A stretch of 64,000 bases of DNA from positions 124,001 to 188,000 of the forward strand of contig JACRMN010000023.1 in assembly GCA_016214955.1 (NCBI GenBank). The letters run 5' to 3'. Source of the stretch: Deltaproteobacteria bacterium. Its GTDB lineage: Bacteria; Myxococcota; Myxococcia; Myxococcales; Anaeromyxobacteraceae. The translations under genes and the position numbers were made by a program. Positions 40,985 to 49,174 of this stretch are shown in pieces; position 1 is the first letter of the stretch, and each line of letters opens with the position of its first letter. The notes below the pieces were generated by a model. It was not told where the DNA came from. It made no database searches and was given only the letters and a program-made list of their open reading frames with translations.

Positions 40985-41488
40985 ATGAAGGTGGGCAAGG
41001 GAAGCGTGGTCTCCATCGATTACCGGCTGCACCTCGGCGACGGCAACGTGATCGACGCATCCCACCCGGGCCAGCCGCTCACCTACCTCCACGGCGAGGG
41101 ACAGATCGTCCCCGGCCTGGAGGTCGCGCTCGAGGGGCTCGGCGCCGGCGACGCCCGGCAGGTGGTGGTGCAGCCCGACGACGGCTACGGCCCGGCCGAT
41201 CCCGGCGCGGTCCACGAGGTGCCCCGCACTGCCTTCCCGGCCGGCCTGGAGATCAAGGAAGGCGCCGAGATGATGGCCCAGGGCGAGCACGGCGAGCCGG
41301 TGCCCTTCGTGGTGCGCAGCGTGGGCCTGGAGACGGTGACGGTGGACCTGAACCACCCGCTGGCCGGCAAGACCCTCCACTTCGACGTCATGGTCCGCGA
41401 GGTCCGCGCGGCCACCGACGAGGAGCGGGAGCACGGCCACGCCCACGGCCCCGAGGGGCACGGGCACGACGGCCACGGCCACGGCTGA
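40985..41488 (+). CDS. slyD: FKBP-type peptidyl-prolyl isomerase, SlyD-like
   Basis: 167 residues, ATG after GGAGGCGAGC. FKBP fold with inserted chaperone flap: VSIDYRLHLGDGNVIDAS, the GQIVPGLEVALEGLGAGD block, then the insert and VDLNHPLAGKTLHFDVMVRE. The C-terminus is rich in His (HGHAHGPEGHGHDGHGHG), the metal-binding tail of SlyD used in nickel handling. Cytoplasmic folding catalyst and possible metallochaperone. Confidence 0.93.
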   Translation: MKVGKGSVVSIDYRLHLGDGNVIDASHPGQPLTYLHGEGQIVPGLEVALEGLGAGDARQVVVQPDDGYGPADPGAVHEVPRTAFPAGLEIKEGAEMMAQGEHGEPVPFVVRSVGLETVTVDLNHPLAGKTLHFDVMVREVRAATDEEREHGHAHGPEGHGHDGHGHG

Positions 41489-41545
41489 TGCTAGCCAGGC
41501 GCCCGGGCCCGGGCGCCGCGGCGGCACGGGGAGCGACGGGCGCGG

Positions 41546-43399
41546 CTACTTCTTCTGCCGCGCCAGGATGGTCTCCATCTCGTCCATGATGCGGTTCATG
41601 CGCGCCGCCAGCGCCCGGTAGGGCGCGGGCGTCGCCAGGTCCACGCCCGCCTTCTTCACCAGCTCGTACGGGTAGTCGGAGTTGCCGGCGCGCAGCAGCG
41701 CCAGGTACCTGTCGCGCGCGCCAGGCTCTCCCCGCATCACCCCGTCGGCGAGCATGGCGCTGGCGGCGATGGAGGTGGCGTACTGGAAGACGTAGAAGGC
41801 CCGGTAGAAGTGGGGGATGTAGGCCCACTCCACGGTGTAGAGGTCGTCGATCTTCACCAGGCCCTCCCTGTCGCCGTGGTAGCGGCGCAGGATGTCGCCG
41901 TAGATCCGGGTGAGCGCCTCGCCGGTGAGCGACTCGCCCCGGTCCACCCGGGCGTGCACCTCGCTCTCGAACTCGGCGAACATCGCCTGCCGGAAGAAGG
42001 TGCCGCGTAGCGTCTCCAGCGCCGAGCCCAGGAAGAAGAGCCGCTCCTCGTCGGTGCGGGCCGCCTTCAGCATGTGCTCGAGCAGCAGCGCCTCGTTGAA
42101 GGTGGAGGCGATCTCGGCCACGAAGGTGGCGTAGCCGGCGGTGGGGTACGGCTGGGCCCTGTTGGAGAGGTGGCTGTGGATGGCGTGGCCCCACTCGTGG
42201 ACCAGGGTGGAGAGCGACTCGTAGTCGTCGTTGTGGTTGAGGAGCAGGTAGGGGTGGACGTCGTAGGCGGCCCCGGCCATGTGGGCGCCCGAGAGCTTGC
42301 GGGGGCGCGGGTGGACGTCCATCCAGCGCTCGCGGAGCCCCTTCTCCACGGCGGCCAGCACCTCGTCGCCCAGGGGGGCCAGCGAGGCAAGCATGATCTT
42401 CCTGCTCTCGTCGATGGGGTAGCGGAGGTCGGCGGCGACGAGCGGCGGGTAGACGTCGGAGTAGCGGAGGTCCTTCACGCCCAGCATCCGCCCGCGCAGC
42501 CTGAAGTACCGGTGCAGCGTGGGCAGGTTGGCGTTGGTCTCCCGTACGAGCGTGTCGTAGACCTCGGGCGGGAGGCGGAAGCGATCGAGGGCCCGGGCGC
42601 GGGTGTCGGGATAGCGGCGCACCTTGGTGTAGACGGCGTCGGACTTGAGGGCGCCGTAGAAGGTGACGCCGAAGGTGCGCTCGTACTCCTTCCACTTTCC
42701 CCAGAAGGTGTCGAAGACCAGCTTGCGGTCGGCGCGGTTCCGGGAGGCGCGGTGGAGCGTGTAGGCCGCCTGGTCGAGCCGGACGCTCTTGCCGTCGGAG
42801 AGCGTCACCGTCGGCCAGGGGAGGTCGGCGTTGGAGAGCGTGGTGTAGGCCGCCTGCGGCGCGCCGGTGGCCAGGCCGAAGGAGGCCACCAGCGCCTCGC
42901 CGGCGGTGTCGAGGGTGTGCGGCGCCGCCCGCAGGATGTCGTCGAGAGGCTGGCGGTGGACCACGAGCCCCGGCTCCTCGGACAGGAAGCGCCCCACCCG
43001 CTCGGCCCCGAGCGCCAGCACCTCCGGGCGCACGAAGGAGGCGGCCTCGCCGAACCGGTTGGCCAGCACCTCGCCGCGCTGGGAGAGCTCCAGGCTGGAG
43101 GCCACCCCGGTGTCCTCGGCGCGCAGCGCCGAGGCGTAGACCAGCAGGCGCATCAGCCTGCGGCGCAGCTCGGCCGACAGGTCGAGGCAGGCGCGCAGCC
43201 GCGCGGCCGAGTCGCCCAGGTGGCCGCGGCAGGCCGCCAGCTCCGGCAGGCGGCCCTCCAGCGCCGCCGCGTCGGCCGACCAGGCCGCCGTCGAGGGGTA
43301 GAGGTCGGCCAGGTTCCAGCGGTCCTCGGGACGCTCGGCCGGAGGCGCCGCGGGAGCGGCGAGCCAGAGAGAGAGGGCGAGGGCCGGTGCGAGGGGCAT
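41546..43399 (-). CDS. pepF: Oligoendopeptidase F (M3 metallopeptidase), exported
   Basis: 617 residues. The start has a short signal peptide (LAPALALSLWLAAPAAPP), unusual for PepF, which is normally cytoplasmic. Then RWNLADLYPS typical of the family opening and, at residues 401-405, the zinc motif HEWGH in LVHEWGHAIHS; the third ligand Glu lies in FVAEIASTFNE. Cuts short peptides of about 5-20 residues. Its 5' end is 113 bases from a divergent lipoprotein gene. Confidence 0.93.
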   Translation of the reverse strand: MPLAPALALSLWLAAPAAPPAERPEDRWNLADLYPSTAAWSADAAALEGRLPELAACRGHLGDSAARLRACLDLSAELRRRLMRLLVYASALRAEDTGVASSLELSQRGEVLANRFGEAASFVRPEVLALGAERVGRFLSEEPGLVVHRQPLDDILRAAPHTLDTAGEALVASFGLATGAPQAAYTTLSNADLPWPTVTLSDGKSVRLDQAAYTLHRASRNRADRKLVFDTFWGKWKEYERTFGVTFYGALKSDAVYTKVRRYPDTRARALDRFRLPPEVYDTLVRETNANLPTLHRYFRLRGRMLGVKDLRYSDVYPPLVAADLRYPIDESRKIMLASLAPLGDEVLAAVEKGLRERWMDVHPRPRKLSGAHMAGAAYDVHPYLLLNHNDDYESLSTLVHEWGHAIHSHLSNRAQPYPTAGYATFVAEIASTFNEALLLEHMLKAARTDEERLFFLGSALETLRGTFFRQAMFAEFESEVHARVDRGESLTGEALTRIYGDILRRYHGDREGLVKIDDLYTVEWAYIPHFYRAFYVFQYATSIAASAMLADGVMRGEPGARDRYLALLRAGNSDYPYELVKKAGVDLATPAPYRALAARMNRIMDEMETILARQKK

Positions 43400-43512
43400 G
43401 GCGGTCTCCGGGGATGGCGGGGGAATGGCGCCATGATGCGGCCGGGCCGGGCGGCCCGCAAGCGGCCGGCCCGGCCTTGCGCGGGCGCCAACCGTCTGCT
43501 CTCTTGCCGCCC

Positions 43513-44379
43513 ATGCGCCGACCCGCCCTCCTCCTCGCCGCCGCCCTCCTCGCCCCCGCCTGCAAGCGCGAGGCGCCTCCCCCGCCGCCCGCGCCCGCCG
43601 CCGCGCCCGCCGGCCCGCGCGCCTTCACCGCCCGGGACCTGGCCGCGGCCACTGCCCTCGACGCGCACCTGGCGGCCCTGACGCTGGCCTCGAGCCGCTA
43701 CCTCGACAGGCTCACGCGCGAGGGGCCGGCCGCGGCCCGCGAGCTGACGCCCGCCGTCGAGGCGGCCCTGGTGGCCTCGGCCGCCGCCGCCGCCGACGTG
43801 GTCCACCCCGCCGACAGGCCCGCCGCCGCCGCCGCGGTGGAGGCCGGCAGCAAGCTGGCCCGGACCCTGGCCGCCTTCGGCGCCACCGTGGCCACCGATC
43901 CCAGGGCCTCGCCGGCCGCGCTGCTCACCGCCCGCGACGAGCTGGGCCGGGCCGTCAACGCCTACCGGCAGCTCCGCAGCACGTGGCGCATGGAGGAGCC
44001 GCTGGAGGTGGGCGCCGCCCAGGACTTCGCCGCCGCCAAGGCCGAGATGGAGAAGGCCGAGATGGGCGCGCTGCAGGTGGTGGCCGTGGCCCCGCGCGAC
44101 GAGGGGCACAAGATGGAGTACACCTCGGTGCGCCTCACCACCCAGGCCGCCGCCGGCCGGGCGCGCGACGCCGCCGCCAGGCTCGACCCGGCGCTGCGCG
44201 AGGCCGCCGCCCGCTGGGTGAACGCCCAGGAGCGCTCGGTCCAGGCGCTGGTGGACCTCAGCTCCGCTTCCGCCGCCGAGCAGCCGCGGGCCTCGCTGGC
44301 CTACCAGGCGGCGCGGGCCGAGGCGCTCGCCGCCCTGGCCGCATACGCGAAGCAGAAGGCCGATCTTCCCGCGAAGTAG
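43513..44379 (+). CDS. Ala-rich lipoprotein of unknown function
   Basis: 288 residues. Lipoprotein signal MRRPALLLAAALLAPACKRE with lipobox LAPAC. The mature part is a helical, Ala-rich protein (regular Ala-rich heptad-like stretches) with one more distinct part, KMEYTSVRLTTQAAAGRARD. No family recognised. The last 122 bases are also coding on the other strand for the C-terminus of a HAD-type hydrolase. Confidence 0.7.
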   Translation: MRRPALLLAAALLAPACKREAPPPPPAPAAAPAGPRAFTARDLAAATALDAHLAALTLASSRYLDRLTREGPAAARELTPAVEAALVASAAAAADVVHPADRPAAAAAVEAGSKLARTLAAFGATVATDPRASPAALLTARDELGRAVNAYRQLRSTWRMEEPLEVGAAQDFAAAKAEMEKAEMGALQVVAVAPRDEGHKMEYTSVRLTTQAAAGRARDAAARLDPALREAAARWVNAQERSVQALVDLSSASAAEQPRASLAYQAARAEALAALAAYAKQKADLPAK

Positions 44380-45247
44380 CCTCCCAGCGCCAGCCGTCCA
44401 GCACCTGCAGCACCTGGCCGAAGGAGGAGATGGCCAGGGAGTGGCGCGCCGGCCGGCGGCCCGGCTCGTCGGAGACGTGGCGCCGGGTGACCTCGCGCGC
44501 CGAGAGGATGGCGAGCCGCTCCCGGTACTCGCTGGAAACGTAGGTGCCGTACTCGGCCCATGCGCCGGTGGCGCCGCAGGCCTCGGCCACGCCCATGTCC
44601 TTGCGCAGGTTGTCGCCCACCACCAGCACCTCGGCGGGGGCGAGCCGGTGGTCTTCGAGGATGCGGCGCAGCCCCTCGGGGCTGGGCTTCTCCGCCTCCC
44701 GCGGCAGCTCCACCACCCGGGTGCGGGCCCGGTAGTGGCCCTCGGCCTCGCGGCGCCGGATGCCCTGGTCCACGTGCTCGGGCAGCGGGTAGCCGGGCAG
44801 CGTGTAGAGGGCGTCGAAGTGGCCGTCGAGCCCCAGCCACTTGAGCCGCAGCTCGGCGGCGTTGCGCGGGGCGTCGGTGAGCCCCACCACCAGCAGGCCG
44901 CGGTCGCGCAGCGCCTGGAGCGTCTCCGGCACGCCCGGGTACGGCCGCAGGTAGCGCTCGCGGGCCGCCTTGAAGGCCCGGGCCGCCGGCCAGATGACCA
45001 GCTCGTTGAAGGAGTCGAAGTCGGAGCGGTAGGGGGCGAAGAGCTCCGACTCCTGGATGGCGAAGGGGTACTCGTTGGAGCCGTACTTGGTGTAGACGGC
45101 CTTCAGCGCCTGCACGATGCGGATGCGGGGCAGGCCGGTGGTGGCGCAGAGCGAGTCCACCATGGCGGTGAGGCTCGGGACCACGTAGTCCACCCACGGG
45201 TAGAGGGTGTTGTCGAGGTCGGTGACCACTGCTCGGAACCGGGGCAC
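44258..45247 (-). CDS. HAD-superfamily hydrolase
   Basis: 329 residues from GTG 45247. HAD motif I is VVTDLDNTLYPW (nucleophile Asp plus DxD-type pattern), motif II LVVGLTDAPRN, motif III lysine in EAEKPSPEGLRRIL, motif IV VLVVGDNLRKDMGVAEACG. All four are present, so it is probably an active phosphatase; substrate unknown. The last 60 residues are basic and low-complexity and overlap the convergent lipoprotein gene by 122 bases. A -10-like TACCAT (45261-45256) lies 8 bases before the GTG. Confidence 0.85.
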   Translation of the reverse strand: MPRFRAVVTDLDNTLYPWVDYVVPSLTAMVDSLCATTGLPRIRIVQALKAVYTKYGSNEYPFAIQESELFAPYRSDFDSFNELVIWPAARAFKAARERYLRPYPGVPETLQALRDRGLLVVGLTDAPRNAAELRLKWLGLDGHFDALYTLPGYPLPEHVDQGIRRREAEGHYRARTRVVELPREAEKPSPEGLRRILEDHRLAPAEVLVVGDNLRKDMGVAEACGATGAWAEYGTYVSSEYRERLAILSAREVTRRHVSDEPGRRPARHSLAISSFGQVLQVLDGWRWEATSREDRPSASRMRPGRRAPRPAPPGRPARPAAARRRKRS

Positions 45248-45299
45248 GGAGATGCATGGTAGTCGGTCGCGGCCCGCGCCGCGACGCCCGCCGCCGGCC

Positions 45300-45328
45300 T
45301 CGACCGGCGGGGCTCCCGGCGCTAGAAC
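45300..45328 (+). promoter_or_regulatory. Promoter of the ferredoxin gene, leaderless type
   Basis: TCGACC (45300-45305), 17-base spacer, TAGAAC (45323-45328), then six bases to ATG 45335. No ribosome-binding site. Confidence 0.45.
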
Positions 45329-45334
45329 CCTCCC

Positions 45335-45643
45335 ATGCGCTTCCGCCACCACCTCTTCGTCTGCGAGAACCAGCGCGACGCCTCCGACCCCCGCGGCTGC
45401 TGCGCCGCCCGCGGCGGCGAGGCGGTGCGGGCCGCGCTCAAGGCCGAGCTCAAGAAGCGCGGCCTCGCCGGCACGGCCCGCGCCAACGCCGCCGGCTGCC
45501 TCGACGCCTGCGCCGACGGACCGGTGATCGTGGTGTATCCCGAGGGTGTGTGGTACGGGCGTGTGCGGCCCGAGGACGTGCCGGAGATCGTGGAGAGCCA
45601 CCTGGTCCGCGGCCAGGTGGTGGAGCGGCTGCGGCTGCGGTGA
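45335..45643 (+). CDS. Thioredoxin-like [2Fe-2S] ferredoxin
   Basis: 102 residues. Begins HHLFVCENQRDASDPRGCCA and has the second cysteine pair in AAGCLDACADGPVIVVYPEG, followed by VWYGRVRPEDVPEIVESHLV. This is the (2Fe-2S) ferredoxin-domain family related to NuoE and Azotobacter Shethna protein I. Probably a small electron carrier. Head-to-head with the HAD-hydrolase gene, 87 bases apart. Confidence 0.92.
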   Translation: MRFRHHLFVCENQRDASDPRGCCAARGGEAVRAALKAELKKRGLAGTARANAAGCLDACADGPVIVVYPEGVWYGRVRPEDVPEIVESHLVRGQVVERLRLR

Positions 45644-45734
45644 CGGGCCGCCGCAGCGCCTCCCCCATTGGTCGCCTGCCCGGGGGGTAGGTCGCGCTAG
45701 GATGCCGGCGGGCCCGCCGAGGCCGGGGAGAACC

Positions 45735-47564
45735 ATGGCAGACGTCTCGAAGGTCAGGAAGGTGCTGGGCCTGGCGCGCGCCGAGGTGCTCTCGGCTGCC
45801 GCGCTGGCGAAGCGCACGCGCGCCAAGCTGCTCGAGGCGGCGGAGGCCCTGGGCCTCGCCGGTCTCGGCGAGCTCCAGAAGGCGCCGCTGGCGCAGCGGC
45901 TCCTCGCCGCGCTGGAGAAGGAGGCCGAGCCAGCGGCGAAGGCGCCGGCCCGGGCGGCGAAGCCCGCCGCGCCGGCCCGCAAGACAGCGCCAGCCTCGGC
46001 GGCCAAGGCTCCTCCCCGCCCGGCGGCCAAGAAGGCCGCCAAGGCCGGGCCGCCCGCAGCCGAGGCCCCGGGCAAGGCGGAGGCGCGAACCTCCGCCAAG
46101 GTCGCCGACAAGGCGCCCAGGAACCCGGCCCGGGCCTTCGCCCGAACCAGGCCGGCCGCCGGCACCCGGAAGAAGGCCCCCGCGGCCGCCGCCCAGGCGC
46201 CCGAGCAGGAGCCGGCGGGCGTCGCCAAGCTCGACCTCGGCCCGGCGGCCCACGCCGGCCAGCGGCCGGTGGCCCACATCCCCTGGGGCTACGGGCAGGA
46301 CCGCATCACCGCCGCCGCCATCGACCCCGACCGGCTCTTCGTCTGGTGGGAGTTGACCGACCCGGCCATCGAGAAGGCGCGCGCGCGCCTCGGGGCCGGC
46401 GGCCCCGGCGCCTGGCCCAACCTGCGCCTCTACGACACCTCGGGCCGCATCTTCGACGGTACCAACGCCCTCGGCTACACCGACCAGCGGGTCGAGCGCT
46501 CCGACAGGCGCTGGTTCCTCGAGGTCGGCAAGCCCGGCTCCACCGCGGTGGTGGAGATCGGCCTGAAGTCGCACGAGGGCTTCTTCGTTCGCGTGGCCCG
46601 CTCCGGGCGCGTGGACTTCCCGCGCAAGACAGGCGCCCCCTGGACCGAGCCGGAGTGGATGACCGTCCTGCCGGACGGCGCCGTCCGTCGAGGCGGCGGC
46701 TCGCACCGCGCCATCCCGGCCGGCCCCGGGCCGGTGGCAGGTCCGGGCCCACTGCCGCCCGCGACCGCCGTGGCCGCGCCCGGCGAGCCGGCGACGCTGC
46801 CGCTGTGGGTGCTGCGCGAGGCGCCGGCGCCCGAGGAGATCGTCAAGGTGCTGCTCGAGGGGAGCGCCGAGCGGGTGGAGTGGCGGCAGGAGGGAGGCCA
46901 GGGCTGGGTGGAGCTGCAGGGCAGCGTCGAGTGGGTGGGGCCGCACGCGGTCACCACCTGGCAGGCGGGCCCCTTCCCCGAGCCCATCGAGATCGAGCCA
47001 CCGAGCGCCGAGTCCTGGCAGGGCCGGGCATTCGCCTACAAGGTCGGCAACGTCACCCACGTGGTCCACGGCCCGTGGCAGGTGGTGATCCGCAACCTGG
47101 GCGCGCGCACCGAGCGGGCCGAGCTGGGCCGCTGGCAGGTGTTCCGCTCCTGGGTGGCCACGGCCGGCCGCGAGGTGCGGGCGGTCGAGGTCCGGCCCCC
47201 GGTGGCGCTGGGCGCCTCCGAGGGCATGGCCGGCGCCAGCGAACGGCGCTGGCTCGAGGGCAGCGAGCTGCGGCTGGGCGGCGCCAGCGAGGTCTGGCGC
47301 GCCTCGGCCAGCGAGCTGCGGCTCGGCGGGGCGAGCGAGCAGCGCTTCGTCGGCGCCAGCGAGTGGATGGTGCGCGGCGCCAGCGAGCGCCGGCTCCAGG
47401 GCGGCAGCGAGCTGCGGCTGGGCGGCGCCAGCGAGCGCCGGCTCCAGGGTGGCAGCGAGCTGCGGCTGGGCGGCGCCAGCGAGCAGGTGGGCGGGAGCGA
47501 GGGCCGGCTGGCCCCTCCGGGCGATCCGGGCGCGGCCGGCGCCTATCCCAAGGTGGGGGGCTGA
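45735..47564 (+). CDS. DUF4912-domain protein with Lys/Ala-rich N-terminus and GASE-repeat C-terminus
   Basis: 609 residues, ATG after GGGGAGAACC. Residues 1-60 look like a Rho-N/SAP-like helical domain (KLLEAAEALGLAGLGELQKA), 65-165 are Lys/Ala/Pro-rich, 180-310 hold the DUF4912 core (DRLFVWWELTDPAIEKARAR, LRLYDTSGRIFDGTNA, FLEVGKPGSTAVVEIGLKSH), a second related beta domain follows (about 385-480), and about 490-588 are tandem eight-residue units of the form GASERRLQ / GGSELRLG. Followed after three bases by the GH57 branching enzyme and glgA, so it likely serves glycogen metabolism, perhaps as a binding or scaffold protein. Confidence 0.85.
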   Translation: MADVSKVRKVLGLARAEVLSAAALAKRTRAKLLEAAEALGLAGLGELQKAPLAQRLLAALEKEAEPAAKAPARAAKPAAPARKTAPASAAKAPPRPAAKKAAKAGPPAAEAPGKAEARTSAKVADKAPRNPARAFARTRPAAGTRKKAPAAAAQAPEQEPAGVAKLDLGPAAHAGQRPVAHIPWGYGQDRITAAAIDPDRLFVWWELTDPAIEKARARLGAGGPGAWPNLRLYDTSGRIFDGTNALGYTDQRVERSDRRWFLEVGKPGSTAVVEIGLKSHEGFFVRVARSGRVDFPRKTGAPWTEPEWMTVLPDGAVRRGGGSHRAIPAGPGPVAGPGPLPPATAVAAPGEPATLPLWVLREAPAPEEIVKVLLEGSAERVEWRQEGGQGWVELQGSVEWVGPHAVTTWQAGPFPEPIEIEPPSAESWQGRAFAYKVGNVTHVVHGPWQVVIRNLGARTERAELGRWQVFRSWVATAGREVRAVEVRPPVALGASEGMAGASERRWLEGSELRLGGASEVWRASASELRLGGASEQRFVGASEWMVRGASERRLQGGSELRLGGASERRLQGGSELRLGGASEQVGGSEGRLAPPGDPGAAGAYPKVGG

Positions 47565-47567
47565 GCC

Positions 47568-49151
47568 ATGGCCAGGGGTTACTTCTCGCTGGTGCTGCAC
47601 GCCCACCTGCCCTTCGTCCGTCACCCGGAGGATCCGACGGTGATGGAGGAGCGCTGGCTCTACGAGGCCATCACCGGCACCTACCTGCCGCTGCTCCAGG
47701 TCTTCGAGGGGCTGGCCCACGACGGCGTTCGCTACCGGGCCACCGTCTCCCTGTCGGCGCCGCTCCTGGCCATGCTGACCGACGACCTGCTCAAGGAGCG
47801 GTACGCGGCCCACCTCGACGACCTCATCCTCCTCGCCGAGAAGGAGATGACCCGGACCAGGCCGGAGCCGGCCTACTTCCGGCTGGCGGAGATGTACTTC
47901 CACCGGTTCCAGGCGCTGCGTCACACCTGGCGCTGCCACGACGGCAACCTGGTGGAGGCCTTCCGGAAGCTCCAGGACGGCGGGCGGCTCGAGGTCATCA
48001 CCTCCACCGCCACCCACGGCTTCTTCCCCCTGATGGACCGCAACTGGGCCGCCCTCCGGGCCCAGGTGCACACCGCCGCCGACCAGTACGAGCGCCACTT
48101 CGGCCGGCGCTCCCCCGGCATGTGGCTGGGCGAGTGCGGCTACGTGCCGGGCTGCGACGAGATCCTGCGCGAGGCGGCCGTCCGCTACTTCCTGGTGGAC
48201 ACCCACGCCATCGTGCTCGGCGACCGGCAGCCGCAGTACGGCGTCTACGCCCCGGTGTACTGCCCCAGCGGCGTGGCCGCCTTCGCCCGCGACACCGAGT
48301 CGTCGCAGCAGGTGTGGAGCGCCAAGGAGGGCTACCCCGGCGACCCGCTCTACCGCGACTTCTACCGGGACATCGGCTTCGACCTGCCGCTCGACTACGT
48401 GGGGCCCCACGTGCACCCGGAGGGCATCCGGATGTACACGGGCGTGAAGTACCACGCCATCACCCACGACAAGCTGCACGACAAGTGGATCTACGACCCG
48501 GCCGCGGCCCGCTCCCGCGCCGGCCTCCACGCCTCGCACTTCCGCGGCAACCGCGAGAAGCAGGTGGAGGCGCTGGCGGCCCACATGGACCGGCCGCCGG
48601 TGGTGGTCAGCCCCTACGACGCCGAGCTGTACGGCCACTGGTGGTTCGAGGGGCCGCAGTTCCTCGACGACCTCTTCCGGCAGCTGCACCACGACCAGAC
48701 GGCGGTGGAGTGCCTGACCCCGGGCGACTACCTGGCTCGCCACCCCACCAACCAGGTGGTCACCCCCAGCCTCTCCTCCTGGGGGCGCAAGGGGTACGCC
48801 GACTACTGGTGCAACGAGAGCAACGCCTGGACCTGGCAGCACGCCCACGTGGCCGCCGAGCGCATGGTGGAGCTGGCCCGGCGCAGCCCCTCGGCGAGCG
48901 GCCTGGAGCTGCGGGCCCTCAACCAGGCGGCCCGGGAGCTCCTGCTGGCGCAGTCGAGCGACTGGGCCTTCATCATGTCCACCGGGACCACCGTGCCCTA
49001 CGCCACCCGGCGCTTCAACGAGCACATCGTGCGGTTCACCCGGCTCTACGACGACCTCAAGGGCGGCAAGCTCTCCGAGGCGGCCGTGGCCGAGATGGAG
49101 GCGCAGGACAACATCTTCCCGCAGGTGGACTACCGCATCTACGCCACCTGA
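47568..49151 (+). CDS. GH57 1,4-alpha-glucan branching enzyme (DUF1957)
   Basis: 527 residues. GH57 motif 1 HLPFVRHPED at the start, then EERWLYEAITGTYLPLLQVF; catalytic nucleophile Glu189 in WLGECGY and acid Asp351 in VVSPYDAELYGHWWFEG; C-terminal DUF1957-type domain (NAWTWQHAHVAAERMVELAR). It makes alpha-1,6 branches in glycogen. Lies between the DUF4912 gene (3 bases) and glgA (23 bases) in one operon. Confidence 0.92.
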   Translation: MARGYFSLVLHAHLPFVRHPEDPTVMEERWLYEAITGTYLPLLQVFEGLAHDGVRYRATVSLSAPLLAMLTDDLLKERYAAHLDDLILLAEKEMTRTRPEPAYFRLAEMYFHRFQALRHTWRCHDGNLVEAFRKLQDGGRLEVITSTATHGFFPLMDRNWAALRAQVHTAADQYERHFGRRSPGMWLGECGYVPGCDEILREAAVRYFLVDTHAIVLGDRQPQYGVYAPVYCPSGVAAFARDTESSQQVWSAKEGYPGDPLYRDFYRDIGFDLPLDYVGPHVHPEGIRMYTGVKYHAITHDKLHDKWIYDPAAARSRAGLHASHFRGNREKQVEALAAHMDRPPVVVSPYDAELYGHWWFEGPQFLDDLFRQLHHDQTAVECLTPGDYLARHPTNQVVTPSLSSWGRKGYADYWCNESNAWTWQHAHVAAERMVELARRSPSASGLELRALNQAARELLLAQSSDWAFIMSTGTTVPYATRRFNEHIVRFTRLYDDLKGGKLSEAAVAEMEAQDNIFPQVDYRIYAT

Positions 49152-49174
49152 CGCCGGCTCCTCCCGCCCCGCGC

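Noticed and set aside
47215-47500. Non-coding minisatellite
   Set aside because: The repeats stay in frame and encode regular GASE/GSEL units within an intact gene.
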